The translations under genes were made by a program, and so were the position numbers. Source: Saccharum officinarum (taxonomy: Eukaryota > Streptophyta > Magnoliopsida > Poales > Poaceae). From it: DNA of 64,000 nt. The number at the start of each line of letters is the position of its first letter. The first letter of the stretch is position 1. Under the pieces are notes generated by a model. That model saw only the letters and a list, made by a program, of their open reading frames with translations. It was not told where the DNA came from and did not search any database. Below are positions 21,986-39,109 of the stretch, one piece after another. The stretch is taken from the NCBI GenBank assembly GCA_020631735.1, contig CM036160.1, positions 109,985,860 through 110,049,859 on the forward strand. The letters run 5' to 3'.

Positions 21986-22910
21986 GAAAGAGCGCAAATT
22001 CGAGGCTGCGAGAATTGTGCAGAGATCCGCCCGGGATACGGTTCGTGTCAGACGAAACTTCGAATCACCGGCCATGCCCGCAAAAATTTATTCCAACACG
22101 CGGAGGAGGCGGCCGCTGTTCGTGCTCTCGCGTTCCCCAGCGCGACGCCGTCGGCCGACGCGGGCCGCCCAGTGATGGTTTGGACGTGCGATGCGGCTGC
22201 CGCCCGTATGCATGATTGGTCGAGGCGGTCGAGAGCGCGAGACTGGCGTCCATGGCAGTGCCAGCCTTTGGGGCGGTGGCGCGCCGAGGCGGACGCGTGA
22301 CGCGTGCGTTGGTTGCGCGGCCGCGTACGTTGTGGCTAGCCTTGCCAAGTCGCCAGTCAGTGTCCATTGTTCACCGGTCGCCGAGGCGGCCAGGCGTAGG
22401 CTGCGAAGCAGCTGGCGCGGGCCGTGAAAATCCGCACCTGTTTTTTGACACGCGGTCATCAGGAAAAGCAGCGCCGGCCGGCGCGTCCGAGGCCGTGAAG
22501 GTACGTGCCCGGCGAGTACCGTGAAGCTTCGCTTTTGCGCGACAAGGGGCCGCGGGGAAAAAAAAAGCCTGGCTGGGGGTTTCCGTCACGTGAACCAGAA
22601 CTCCAGAAGGGAACAAGACACTTGTTAGGGGGCCTTTTGTCCGATCCGCGCACGCACGCCCCCGCCCGTGTCGAGAATTTCTAGGGGCGGCCACCCGTAC
22701 GTGATCATGACAGTCATTTCGATTACCCGGTCGCCGTCGCCTGTCGTCGTCGTCGATTACTGTAAGCTTGTGAACTGTAAAGGCCTCGTGAGTCGTCAGC
22801 CGTGTCTCGCAATTTGCATCCTCCCTGCTACTTGGACTTCTGTGACTGAAGCTGTCATTCTTTTTTGTTACAAGCTTACAGCCTTACAGGTAGGATCATC
22901 TTCTAGCATA
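21986..22910. other. No gene seen
   Basis: GC-rich intergenic sequence with short overlapping frames and no motifs. Confidence 0.4.
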
Positions 22911-22996
22911 CTCCCTCCGTCAAAGAAAAAGCGACGTTTTAGGATTTCCAGACATCTTGTTTCACCATCCGTCTTATTTAAAATTTTTGGAGTAGA
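22911..22996. mobile_element. Stowaway-type MITE fragment
   Basis: It begins TACTCCCTCCGTCAAAG, the standard Stowaway terminus, and continues into the usual AT-rich interior. The matching right end is missing, so only a truncated copy is present. Confidence 0.55.
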
Positions 22997-23120
22997 AAAT
23001 GTAATCCACGCACCAGCAACGAAGCCACGGTTGTCGATGCGGTTCCATCGGTTGGGCTCGTGTTTTTAGAGTATCAGCAAGACAGCAGCTGATTCTTAAC
23101 GTGTGCGTGGAAAATAAAAA

Positions 23121-24342
23121 GGGTGTTGCTAGCGTCCGGACGTCCGGATCCGGACGCTAGCGCCCGAACGCCTCAGCAAACCACCCCGCCTCCCACTGCA
23201 ATGGCCCGCCCCCGCCTCAATGAAAATAAAAATAGAAGGAACTAGCGAACCAACGCTTCCCCCATCCCCACCACACATGGATGAAGAAAGGAAACCATCT
23301 CCACCACCCCGCGCAACGGATCTGCCCCGCCCTCAACCTCGTCAACCCCCCGCACCGACGTCTGATGCAAAAAAAACTCTAGGAGAGAAAATGCAACAGA
23401 GGTGGGAGGGAGAGAGATGCAAAAACCTAGATCTATCTATGAAACATTCAAATACAATGTTGCAACATACATCCTATGGCTATTGAAACAATTAAAACAT
23501 GCTACTGAAACACTCAGTTTTGAACTACTGAAACACCCAGTTTTGAACTACTGAGACACTCCAGAAACACCCCAGTTTTGAACTACTGAAACACTTGAAA
23601 ACATCTTATTGAAACACCAAGATTGAACTACCGAAACGCTCCAGTTTGGATTACTGGAACACTTGAAATCTGCATGTTGAAACACCCAAATTGAGCTAGT
23701 GAAACACCCATATTGAACTACTGAAACACCCAGAAAACACCCCAGATTGAATACTGAAACACCCAGAAAACACCCCTAGATTGGCTACTGAAACATCTAA
23801 CTTCAACTACTGAAACACCCAACTTGAACTACTGAAACAACCAGAAAAACATCCCAGATTTCCTACTGAAACATACCTTTCGAGCAAATGAAACAACAGA
23901 AAAAAAAAACTGCTGAAACAAGGAGAGAAGAGAGGGAGAAGGCCGCCATATCTGCAACGCCCCATGGATCCACCACGAGGGGCAACGCTGCTGCATGGAT
24001 CCACCACCAGGGGAGCTCGCCAAAGCCGTCGTCGAGGTGAGCGAGGCGCGCAAGAGTGGAAAGTGCCACCCCCAACTGGATCTGCACCGCCACCATGGAT
24101 CCACCGTGGACGGCTCGGTGCACCATGGATCCGCCACGGGGGAGGTGCGCGCTCCAGCGCGAGTGGCACTTCAGGCAGCGGAAGGAGCAGAGCCGAGTGT
24201 GGAAGCGGAGGGCGAGCGAGTGGGGCTGGGCGGTCGGGGAGGGTTCAACGAATGATGTTACGGCCGGGGCGAGTCGCGCGCGCGCGTTGTTTGCGTCGCG
24301 GCGCGTCCGTCCGCGTCCGGAGTATACACTGTATCATTACCG
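23121..24342 (+). mobile_element. Non-autonomous Mutator-like element, family member A
   Basis: The copy is flanked by a 9-bp duplication AAATAAAAA (23112-23120 and 24343-24351); because this 9-mer is low-complexity it is weaker proof than usual. The ends are imperfect inverted repeats: GGGTGTTGCTAGCGTCCGGA on the left and the complement of CGGTAATGATACAGTGTATA on the right. Directly inside the left end is a perfect hairpin with 13-bp arms, GCTAGCGTCCGGA. The middle is a degenerate GAAACACC minisatellite, and the right third is GC-rich with repeated ATGGATCCACC. The element at 58253-59012 is a relative in the opposite orientation. No transposase is encoded. Confidence 0.65.
23475..23905 (+). 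repeat. Degenerate minisatellite, CTACTGAAACACC units
   Basis: About fifteen imperfect units of roughly 20-35 bp, each with CTACTGAAACAC or a variant, often followed by CCAGTTTTGAA or CCAGATTGAA. It lies entirely within Mutator-like element A. Confidence 0.8.
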
Positions 24343-24351
24343 AAATAAAAA

Positions 24352-25480
24352 ACACTTGGAACAAAATCAGAGAACTAAAGTCATATATAGAGACAGATAT
24401 AAGGAATATGGACCCTCCTTTTACTTTCCAAAATTCCAAACGAATATATCTGGTGTCAGTGTGTCACTATATATAGTAGTCTTGCATGGTTTTGCTATCT
24501 GCATCTGGAGATGGTGGTCCGCACCGAAAGCTATTCTGTTAATTAGCACGAGTGACGTAGGTAAAAGGAGTTACTTCCACCGCAATTCTTCGCGCACGCG
24601 TGTCATATATACCGTTAATTAGCATATTGTAATTAAATCATCCTGATGTACAATGACTGATGAACGAAGTGTGAAGAAGTTTCATTCTATCCACGCACAC
24701 CTTCCTTAATTGTCTTTGGATAGTCGTCAGAATCCACTGATTTTATTCGATAGAGCTCGAATGGAATCAGCTATTTAAATTCAAAGGCACAAACAAGTTC
24801 ATTTATCTATGTTTCCTTTTGATTCGGTAGATCTTTTCTAAAGATCGAGAACGTAGACGCTCGACGCGTGTCCATATACTATACGGCCGGTACGATCAAC
24901 ATACGGAAGATTACGTATATATGTGCAAAAAAATAGTGCTACTACTGCTGTACTGCATGCAATAAAACCTGTTGGCAAAAGGATATTTGCTAAAACGGTA
25001 CAAATATTCCATATCTACAAGTAGTTTTAAGTACGAATACGGAATGCTGTCAGGCTGCACTATCTTTACTCTTTTATTTAAGTCATATAAGTTTATTACT
25101 GACACTGTCACGAATGTGTTGTGGTGGCATTTTCCAAAGTAAATAAACGACGACCGCGACCAAGTAAAACAAAGTCTCCCTTGTTGGCTGACCAGCAAGT
25201 CGCTAGCGTTGCATTGGGCAGATGGCAAAGCATATAGATAGACGACACGAGGACGAACGACCAAGGAAAGGTACACGGCGGAATCCATGCATTTTCATGC
25301 GTGTATCACGTAAATTTAACTTTCCCGTGATCATGTAGGGCCAGAAGGACACAACACACAATGAAGTTACCTCCACGACCACTTGTGCATTGACTAGGCT
25401 TCACAATACGTCGTCCGTCGTATAGCAACGCCATACACACGCAGTCGTGCTAGATAATTACGTAGGAACCGAGAGTAGCT
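24352..25480. other. No gene seen
   Basis: AT-rich intergenic sequence. The 125-codon minus frame at 24911-25288 has no recognisable feature. Confidence 0.4.
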
Positions 25481-25489
25481 AATTTCCGG

Positions 25490-25919
25490 GGCAAAATATG
25501 TGGTGGAAACCACCTACTAAGTGCAAATATGAAAACCAATTCAAAAAACAGATTTTGGTGTTTTAAAAAAATTGAAATTTGGTATATCTATCGTGCATAC
25601 AAATATGTACTCACGTGCAAAAGTTGGGATGCAAACTTAAACTAGAAAAATTTAAACAAAAATGACAAATTTAAGATGCATGTGCACTAGAAAACAAAAT
25701 CTAAGGGATTTTGTCTTTTAGTGACGTGCACCTGAAATTTGCCATTTTTCATATAAAATTTTCAAAAGTGAGTTTGCATCTCAACTTTCCATGTGAGTAC
25801 ATAGTTGTATGCACTATGGATGGTGCCAAATTTTAGATTTTTTTTGAATGACCAAAACATGTTTTTTGATTTGGTTTCCAAGTTTCCATCTAGTAGTAGT
25901 TTCAACCACATATTTTTCC
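25490..25919. mobile_element. Foldback MITE of Mutator type
   Basis: A 430-bp element whose two halves are imperfect inverted copies over almost their whole length, about 190 bp per arm. The outer ends read GGCAAAATATGTGGT and the complement of GGAAAAATATGTGGT. A perfect 9-bp duplication AATTTCCGG lies at 25481-25489 and 25920-25928. If transcribed it would form a long hairpin, a possible small-RNA source. Confidence 0.85.
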
Positions 25920-25928
25920 AATTTCCGG

Positions 25929-26425
25929 CGGGGAACGGCGGCGGCTACGGCCAGTGGCCCACACGACCACGGGATTCTGGAAGAGAAGTCACCTGGCTAC
26001 TGCGTACGCCGCAAACAGCCCGAGCTAAGACGGACTTGAAGAACCATGTGATTCGTCAGGTGCCGCCGGCATCCGATTCTTGCATATTGCTTTTAATTTG
26101 TGCATGAAACGCATGTATTACTGGCGGTGTGCGGGGTGCCATGCAGCAAATATAAGAACGGCTGTAGTATGCTGCTTGCTTGCGTGAAAGCAGGTGGAAA
26201 ATCTTTCCACTTTTTCCCCTGTTTGTCGAAGAACAAAGAACGAGACATCGTGAACGATACACGTTCTTTTAATAGTGGAATGAAGACTATCCCGTCATTT
26301 CAGTCGTTTGAAGAAAGATGTTTCTATTACGTGTTGTTACGACAGCACGCAGTCTGAACACTACATACTGCCATATATATCACGGGTCACTGCCTACCCA
26401 CCTCTCCGAATCTCTGATTAACTGT
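25929..26425. other. No gene seen; possible SRP68 upstream region
   Basis: Short frames only. I looked for the missing SRP68 N-terminal exon here and did not find it. Confidence 0.4.
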
Positions 26426-26427
26426 TA

Positions 26428-26685
26428 CTCCCTTCGTCCAGAAAAGAATGCAGTTCTCGTTTTTCGAAGAGTCAAACAGTTAAAAATTTGACTAAATTAT
26501 AAAAAAATACTATAATTAATAATGATACATAATAAATACCGTTAGATTAGTTATAGAATATATTTTTATAATAAATTTTGTTTGGAGACATAAATGCTAA
26601 TATTATTTACTATAAACTCGGTCAAATTTGATTTACTTTGACCGACACGGATCGTATAATTTCATTCTTTCCTAAATGGAGGGAG
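26428..26685. mobile_element. Stowaway MITE
   Basis: Inverted ends CTCCCTTCGTCCAGAAAAGA and the complement near 26660-26685 (TTCTTTCCTAAATGGAGGGAG). The TA target is present on the left (26426-26427); on the right it reads CA, one base changed. The interior is AT-rich and partly palindromic. Confidence 0.75.
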
Positions 26686-26733
26686 CACTACTGTATATAT
26701 ACACACCAACTACATACAGTACAAGTAATACAA

Positions 26734-26833
26734 NNNNNNNNNNNNNNNNNNNNNNNNNNNNNNNNNNNNNNNNNNNNNNNNNNNNNNNNNNNNNNNNNNN
26801 NNNNNNNNNNNNNNNNNNNNNNNNNNNNNNNNN
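26734..26833. other. Assembly gap (100 N)
   Basis: Exactly 100 N between a Stowaway MITE and the first visible SRP68 exon. The missing 5' coding exon of SRP68 may lie in this gap. Confidence 0.95.
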
Positions 26834-26972
26834 TGCTATATAGCATGTTGCTTGTCTTCGATAATTCCCTTTGCAGGTGTATAAACCTGGGGTGATGTTT
26901 TGAAGCAAGGACTATTGAAATTTGTTTAAACCTGGAGAGGACTTCATGAAGCAATTTAACTTGTGAGAGCAG

Positions 26973-32575
<5,603 letters not shown>

Positions 32576-33061
32576 AAGATGGCATTTGCCCACTTAAATT
32601 TTGGTACACTATCCTGATCGTTTGATTTGCTTGGTGCATGAACCAGTGTAAAATTAGAATGTCCTCATAGTACCTTTGATGAGTGTGATTTTCTTCATTG
32701 TCCCGCCCATGAGATTGTTTGTCAGAAGGATCATTTAACCGTTGCAAAGTACTTCTCGCTCGGTGACTGATCAGCATAACTTTGGTGGTATTAAATTTTG
32801 AGCAATGACTGCGATAGCTCGGATTATTGAATGTTAAGTTGTTTCGTTTCCATATCCCAAGTAGGCAGGGAACAATAAGGAAAAATGTTTTCAATATTAA
32901 TTTATCTTGTACAAAATTATATAGCTGTAAAATTTGCTGCAATTTTTAAAGTTTTGGTAAATTGGGTTGGTGTGCTTTCCTGGCAAGAACGACCTACACC
33001 TGAGGACGTAACTGTGAAACAAAAATCAGTCATCGGTGTTGCACCAAATGTATCGCCCCCA
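32576..33061 (+). other. SRP68 3' UTR and flank
   Basis: AT-rich sequence after the SRP68 stop. No further gene is supported. Confidence 0.5.
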
Positions 33062-33199
33062 GCGTTTTTGGTTGAGCACGGTTTAATTTTTCTTGTTTGA
33101 TTTGAGTGATACAATCACGGTGGACGGAAGCGTTTTTGGTTGAGCACGGTTTAATTTTTCTTGTTTCGTTTGTGTGATACGATCGCGGTGGACGGAAGG
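33062..33199. repeat. Tandem duplication, two copies of 68-70 bp
   Basis: The unit starting GCGTTTTTGGTTGAGCACGG at 33062 is repeated at 33130. It ends in 'cggtggacggaag', with only a few substitutions between copies. Confidence 0.9.
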
Positions 33200-33332
33200 A
33201 TAAGAGACGTGTGACGCGTATGTAGCCTTATAGGTCTGTTTCATATGAGGAGCTGAGCAAGTAAATTTTAGACGTGGGGGTGTTACAGGTAAGGAAAGTG
33301 CACCGAAGTGTTCGGTGGGCACACTGCTCGTC

Positions 33333-33502
33333 ATGCCGTGCAATGCGGCAGAAAAAAACCCATGCCGTGTAACGTGGCAGAAAAAAACCCAGTCCCTGTA
33401 ATATGTCACTAAAATGAGGTTTATTCTCATCCGCCCGGTTTGTAGCGTGGGTGGTGGAATGAGGTTTATTCTCATCCGCCCGGTTTGTAGCGTGGGTGGT
33501 GG
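33333..33502. repeat. Two further short tandem duplications
   Basis: CATGCCGTGCAATGCGGCAG plus an A run is present twice (about 33333-33391, 30-bp period). AATGAGGTTTATTCTCATCC and its continuation is present twice with a 45-bp period (33413 and 33458). A third pair, at 33062, lies just upstream. Confidence 0.85.
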
Positions 33503-33868
33503 GGAGGAGCAATGATCACAAGACGATGATGCGTGAAGGCTAATCTTCAAGTAATCTACGCTATGGTTGATCAAGACTTCACATCGCTATGCCCTGTCAT
33601 CATCATCTATGCATGTGCCGATGTGCGCCATGCAGTGGTTTAATTTGGCCATATTGAAAGGTCATGCCACTGCTGGCAGCTTCGAAATTGCACGGCCAAG
33701 TACCATCTTGACCCCTCTCTCGAGGTGTAATATTTGCAACGAGGTCATGTCACGCGCAATAATTTCTTAATGTTGTATTGTTGTTGTGGATAGTGTGGTA
33801 TTGTCCATAACCAAATGAAACATGAAGGTAAGCACGAGGCGTCTGTTCGATTCATTCTTTGATGAGTT

Positions 33869-35870
33869 TTTTTTGAAAGGGTAAAATTTTCATTACTCAA
33901 AGACAGAGTACACAGATGGGGCAGAACGAGCCCCATTGAAAGTTCTCCAGATTGGACTGGATAATACAATTTCTAGAGTGCACTAAAGATTCGCAAGAGA
34001 AGTAGCAAGAGTTAGGAATCATAGCCTGTCTTGCCTTCTTTGTGAGATTGTCGGCCACTTTATTTGTAGCTCTTCCTATTTTGATGACAAAATGATGTAG
34101 ATTTTCTATAACACATGTGAATTCTGCTAGAATTGGACGAAGCGTCCAATGTCCAAGATCGTGGATAATTGTCCTCCTGTTCACCGCTATAGCCAAGGTC
34201 TCGTTGTCTGTGAGGAAGATCGGCCCTTGTAGATTCAAAGAAATAGTAAGCTTGGCTCCCAGTAGTAATGCCCAAGCTTCAGCTTCCCAAGGCACGTCGA
34301 ACCGCCACCTGAAAAAAGATTCCACTATAGAGGCTATGTGTTGGAGATATGAGAATGAATATTTCAATCCATGTTCGGGCTGCATTCGAATTCTGTTGTA
34401 CACAAACTGAAGCATCACAAAATATTTTTGGTCCATCAGGAACCTGCATAATTTGACTTGGAATTTGTATATGATGAGATTGACTCAGAGGTATCTCTTT
34501 TACTGCCAACTTGTAAGCCATATCTATGGCTTTGGCTTCATGGAGCACTCTTGCCGGCGACCAATGGATATTATTAAACCTGTGATCATTTTGAGATTTT
34601 CCAAAGATACCACATGATAGAGAAAATTAAACCTGCAGTTGCCTGGGGAGGTCCTTGCTGCAAGATCGTTGCAATTTGCAGGTGAAGTCCGTGGCCTGTA
34701 GAAGGTAAGGCATGAGGTCGGAGTCCTATGACAGATCCAAACCACACTGCCCTAACATAACTGCATTCAAAAAACAAGTGAGTTTCATCTTATTTGCATT
34801 CACAACGGGAGCAATCTTCATTAATGCGTGGAATTATTCGATGGAGTCTGCTTGCTGTTTTTAGAGCAAGACTAAGAAGTCGCCGAGCAAAGGTTTTAAT
34901 CCGTGGCTGAATTGTCTTGTCAGCCCATACTTGACGGAGAATCTGCAACACATGCACAGGAATATTTATGGGTGGCGAGTTCCTTGCCTCCTCCAATGCC
35001 AGCATCTTGTAAGCACTTTTGGAAGTACACTGTCCATTAGAGTTTAACTTCCAGCATAAAATATCTGGTCATGTACCTGCAATGATAGAGGCATGCAATA
35101 GGGCATCCCAAGATTGTTGTCCAAATAAGGTGATGATTTTTTCAGCATCCCAAGTTATCTGGTCTCCACAAATCAGAAACCTTGTCAAGGATTTGGTAAA
35201 TTGATTGTTCAAGATTTAATCTTTCATGCATTTGTCTCCAAAATGGACTCAAGGCTGATTCCATATGGATGTGTTACCATCTATGAATTGGATGGTCACA
35301 TTTTGTTCAAGATGGTGTCTAATGCTAAGAATTGAACTCCAAAAGGTTGACATGGGAATGTAAGTTGCAGCAGTCCAAAAAGAATTGTGGGAATAATATT
35401 TGGATTTAATTATCTTTGCAACAAAGGATTATGGATCATGAACCAAGCGCCAGGCTGTGCTAATCAACATACCTTTGTTAACAAGTTAAAGATTTCTTAT
35501 ACCTAGGCCTCCTTTCTTCTTTGGCTTGCAAATGGATTCCCAAGATCCGCAGTGGATGAGTTTTTTTGTCCTGATCCTTTTGAATGGCTTGCCACCAAAA
35601 AAATGCGAATAATTGCTGTGATCGATACGTAGAAAATAGACACGAGTGATTATGTCGAAGGAGCCTGAATTGCTTGCGTGTAGAGAGAGGGTCTGCTTCT
35701 GGCTCTGCAATGGATATCGCGCGCACCAAATCACTATCGAAACATATTGTTTTACAATTTGTGAGGCCCTGAAACTCGGGAACTTGAACATATCTAAATG
35801 ATGATGTAACACTGGTGATGAAGTCCTTGTAAACAGATGGTTCCATCAGACCTAGACCAATGAAATAAAA
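33869..35870 (-). mobile_element. 5'-truncated L1-type LINE
   Basis: The minus strand reads through the C-terminal half of a plant L1 ORF2. There is a reverse-transcriptase end with KPKKKGGLGIRNL near 35490-35530. The zf-RVT region at 34590-35005 has IQPRIKTFARRLL, RINEDCSRCECK and FFECSYVRAVWFGS. The RNase H-like domain at 33900-34436 has EAEAWALLLGAK and ATNKVADNLTKKAR. It ends in a short A run (33870-33877 in complement). Several frame changes show it is inactive. TSDs were not identified with confidence. Confidence 0.85.
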
Positions 35871-35909
35871 TACAGGTGGGGAGCAAACCCCCCCCCAACC
35901 CCCGCCCCG

Positions 35910-36053
35910 TGCGCGAAAGGGCCTGGTTAGAGCACCTGAATAGCATACAACCGGCCTAGGTTCGACTCCCCTTTGGAGCGAATTTAAAAAGTCTGGAATA
36001 AAAAATATAAAAGAATAGGTTCGGGTTTCCCGTGCTTACTTCGGTCAAAAAAA
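35910..36053 (+). mobile_element. Probable tRNA-derived SINE
   Basis: It contains an A-box-like TGGTTAGAGCACC at 35924-35936 and a perfect B box GGTTCGACTCC at 35959-35969. An AT-rich tail and an A run end near 36053. The sequence does not fold as a mature tRNA, so I call a SINE rather than a tRNA gene. No convincing TSD was found. Confidence 0.6.
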
Positions 36054-36396
36054 AAAAGCTTCCCTCCGTGACAGTAAAAAAAAACTTGAATATATCTATA
36101 GTGTATATGATGCGCATAGAAAAAAAAGATGCATGCAGCTACGTTCTACAATCCAACCATCCTATATGTATGTAGGACACTAGGAGTATCATATTCATAT
36201 AACAGGAGTACAGTGACGAGCAAAATACTCCACCCATTTCCCCCCTTTTATTTCCAAACAAAAGCAAGAACCAGGAACGAACGAACACCTAAATTTCATT
36301 TCATATATATGAATGAAGAGAAGAAGAGATCACCAGTTTCTGTTACATTACATATATATTCGGCCCCCAACGGTCGTGTACTACTGTATGGATTGA

Positions 36397-36547
36397 GTAC
36401 TCTCTTGCCCTAAAATAAGTGACGTTTTTTTATTTTTAATAAACATCCTGTTTGATCATTTGTCTTATTCAAAAATTTCATGCAAATTTTAAAATAATAA
36501 CTAAATGTATACCTAATAATAAAGATGCAAAATTTCAGACTCTTTTT
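36397..36547. mobile_element. Stowaway-type MITE fragment
   Basis: ACTCTCTTGCCCTAAAATAAGTGACG and the following AT-rich segment resemble the left half of a Stowaway element. The right end is missing. Confidence 0.4.
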
Positions 36548-37713
36548 TTCGTCCATTCATTTTTTGGTCCATCTCCCTCTAACTACCCGACAATAAAGAG
36601 TTTTTCCTCCAGACTTATAGATATAACCTGTGCTCATAAGAGTTAGTATACCTCTTGTCTAGCGTGATGTGGAGTCCTATTCTAAAACATACTGGGTTAT
36701 GTAGATCCGGACTCTTGGCTCTCCATATACATAGATCTTTCTCTCTTTTAGAAATTTGATTTTATCTAGTTAGAACTCTATGATATCAAATAAGCTAAAT
36801 AGGAATCCTAATATCTATCTAATCAAATATTTTCTTTTCCATTTATTTATTCTACGTATTTAACTACCGAGAGTTCATGCACAAATTTCACTTCTTACCT
36901 TTCCCTTTTTAGTTTGGAGACACCAATACAATTCATTCAAGCAGTCATATTTATATGACTGAAGTACAGGAGTAAAGAGCAGAAAGCCTTACACCTGTAC
37001 CACCATCGTCTCCTAGAACCAAATATTGTTCAAAGAATGAATTTGAATCCCAAATGGAAAAGAAAGGAATGCATTTGAGCGCGCTCATCAGGCAAATTTG
37101 AAAATCAGAAAGTCAGGGATTGAACTGACAAAACACTAATGCTGGAATGTACAAGATGTAGAATTCGATTCAAGTAAACAAACATGGTATATAACTGAAA
37201 CAAACCATGCTGCCTTTGTGTCATCATATAGAAGTGCCGTTTTTTGTACTTCTATTTTTCTTCTCATAAAATCAATTTTGTTCCACGCCCTCGTTTTCTT
37301 TTTGTCTCCCGATGGGCCACGCTGAGGCGAACCAGATTTGGCAATTGACCCAATGTCAACGGCAACCCAAACCGTGCCCAACAAGGACACCACACGTTGA
37401 GCACAAGCAATCCATCTTCGGCTCCTTGCATGCCCCACATCTAGCACGACCAAGACCGTTTTGGACTCCATACCCACATACACATATATGTATATGCACC
37501 AAACATGCACCATGCATACCAAGCATATGCACGTCACGTACAAGTCTGACTTGACTTGTACTCGGCTTGCACGACCAGGATTCCAAACGTAGGACTCCCA
37601 AGTCTAGCTCCTCGACGATTGTCAGACCTCACGCTCCCATGTACTCCTCCCTACATGTTCGTACACATGACTATCAGTCATCATCGTGTCGTAGCCTGTT
37701 CGTTTCTATATGC
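36548..37713. other. No gene seen
   Basis: AT-rich intergenic DNA. The 135-codon minus frame at 37136-37543 has no known motif and I do not call it. Confidence 0.4.
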
Positions 37714-37715
37714 TA

Positions 37716-37965
37716 CTTCGGTCCATAAAAGAATGTAATTATGGGATTCACACCGGTCAATTAAACTCAAATTTGACCATGTTTACCAAATTATATTAAC
37801 ATTATGTGTCCAAATAAATTTATTATAAAAATATATCCTATAACTAATCTAACAATACTTATTTTATACCATGAAAATTAGTACTTTTTTATACAAATTT
37901 AGTCAAGTTCAAAAAACTTGACTTCTCAAAAAGCGAGAATTATATTATTTTGTGGACGGAAGGAG
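37716..37965. mobile_element. Stowaway MITE
   Basis: A 250-bp element with ends CTTCGGTCCATAAAAGAATG and TTGTGGACGGAAGGAG as inverted repeats, flanked by TA at 37714-37715 and 37966-37967. Confidence 0.8.
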
Positions 37966-37967
37966 TA

Positions 37968-39104
37968 CGTCTCACACGAAGGGATCATTACCTCAGTTCC
38001 TCTATGAACTTAGTCCTAGACTCTTAGCTCTCTAAATTTGTACATTCACATATTTTGTTAGGGAGGGTTAGGACAAAATAATAGGACAAAAAAGTGATGG
38101 AATTTTTGCCTCTGTATTATTATATAGAATTAATGATGCAGTTTTTGTTAAGAGCAAAGCTTATCTTATAAGAACCTGGTTAAACTTATGATCTACCTAA
38201 TTAAATACGAACTAATATCTTGAGGTGCTTGTTGTTAGTTCCAGCGTAACCCTGATGAGTTTTGTAATGTGGAAACTAAAGAGAGGTCTCCCATCATAAT
38301 TATCGGCGAGCAGATCAGTACTTGGCATATCGACAACAATCTCCTTATCAACTTGAACTACTAAAGAATAAAATAATAGATTTTTGTTGATCCTCAAATA
38401 AAGTCACAAAACTTAATATTTTATAATGTACCAAACATGCATAGTATGAAATTGAAGTTATGATATATTTATAGCTTCTTGTTTTTCATTGCAATTTGAT
38501 AACTTATTCTCTCCAGTTCATTGTGGAAAAAAACTTATTTTCACCCGTTACAACGCACGGAAATATTTACTAGTTATTATTAAAGTCTCTAATCTGTTAT
38601 TTGTTATGTTACACATAAAAAAAATACGAAGGACTTTCATCCACCACCCTTCGTGTGTGCGCCCAATCCACCAGTCTTCCAAGTCTAATACGAGCTTTTG
38701 GCAGTAAAAGTCATGGCAGGCCTGCCCCACACATGTAGCCACCTAAACCGATTTTTACGGCGGTCAATCTCTCTCCTGCATGGCCCCATGCAATTCATTA
38801 AATCAATCTCGGTCCCACATGACCACAACCCCGCATGCAAATCAATCTCTTCCTTTGCATGTCTGAGCGGAGAGTCCTAGATCGAGCTGTGTTCTTCCTT
38901 TGCATGTCGCCAAAGCAAAAGTCGACGGCTGATCGGGCGGCAGTGATCACGTTTTGTTTCTGGTCATGGTCGTCCAAAGGGCGAGACGAGTCATAGTCAT
39001 CCAAGATAGTACCGTGGCAACATGCCAACATAGAGATCGATGCCATCCACAATTAGTTCACTGTTCATTATCCGACAAAATCTACATTACAACACCTAAA
39101 CAAT
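37968..39104. other. No gene seen
   Basis: AT-rich sequence with a phrase 'cgttacaacgcacggaaata' near 38546 that is common in grass repeats. No element boundary could be set. Confidence 0.4.
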
Positions 39105-39109
39105 ATGAG

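Noticed and set aside
23475..23905. A CRISPR array
   Set aside because: Repeats are degenerate with no constant spacer, and the organism is a plant.
23121..24342. A Helitron
   Set aside because: Helitrons insert between A and T without duplicating the target and end in CTRR. Here a 9-bp duplication and inverted ends are seen.
35910..36053. A tRNA gene
   Set aside because: A and B boxes are present but no acceptor or anticodon stem can be formed; an A-rich tail points to a SINE.
37136..37543. A 135-codon minus-strand gene
   Set aside because: No motif, no splice context and a repetitive Cys/Val/Tyr start from low-complexity DNA.
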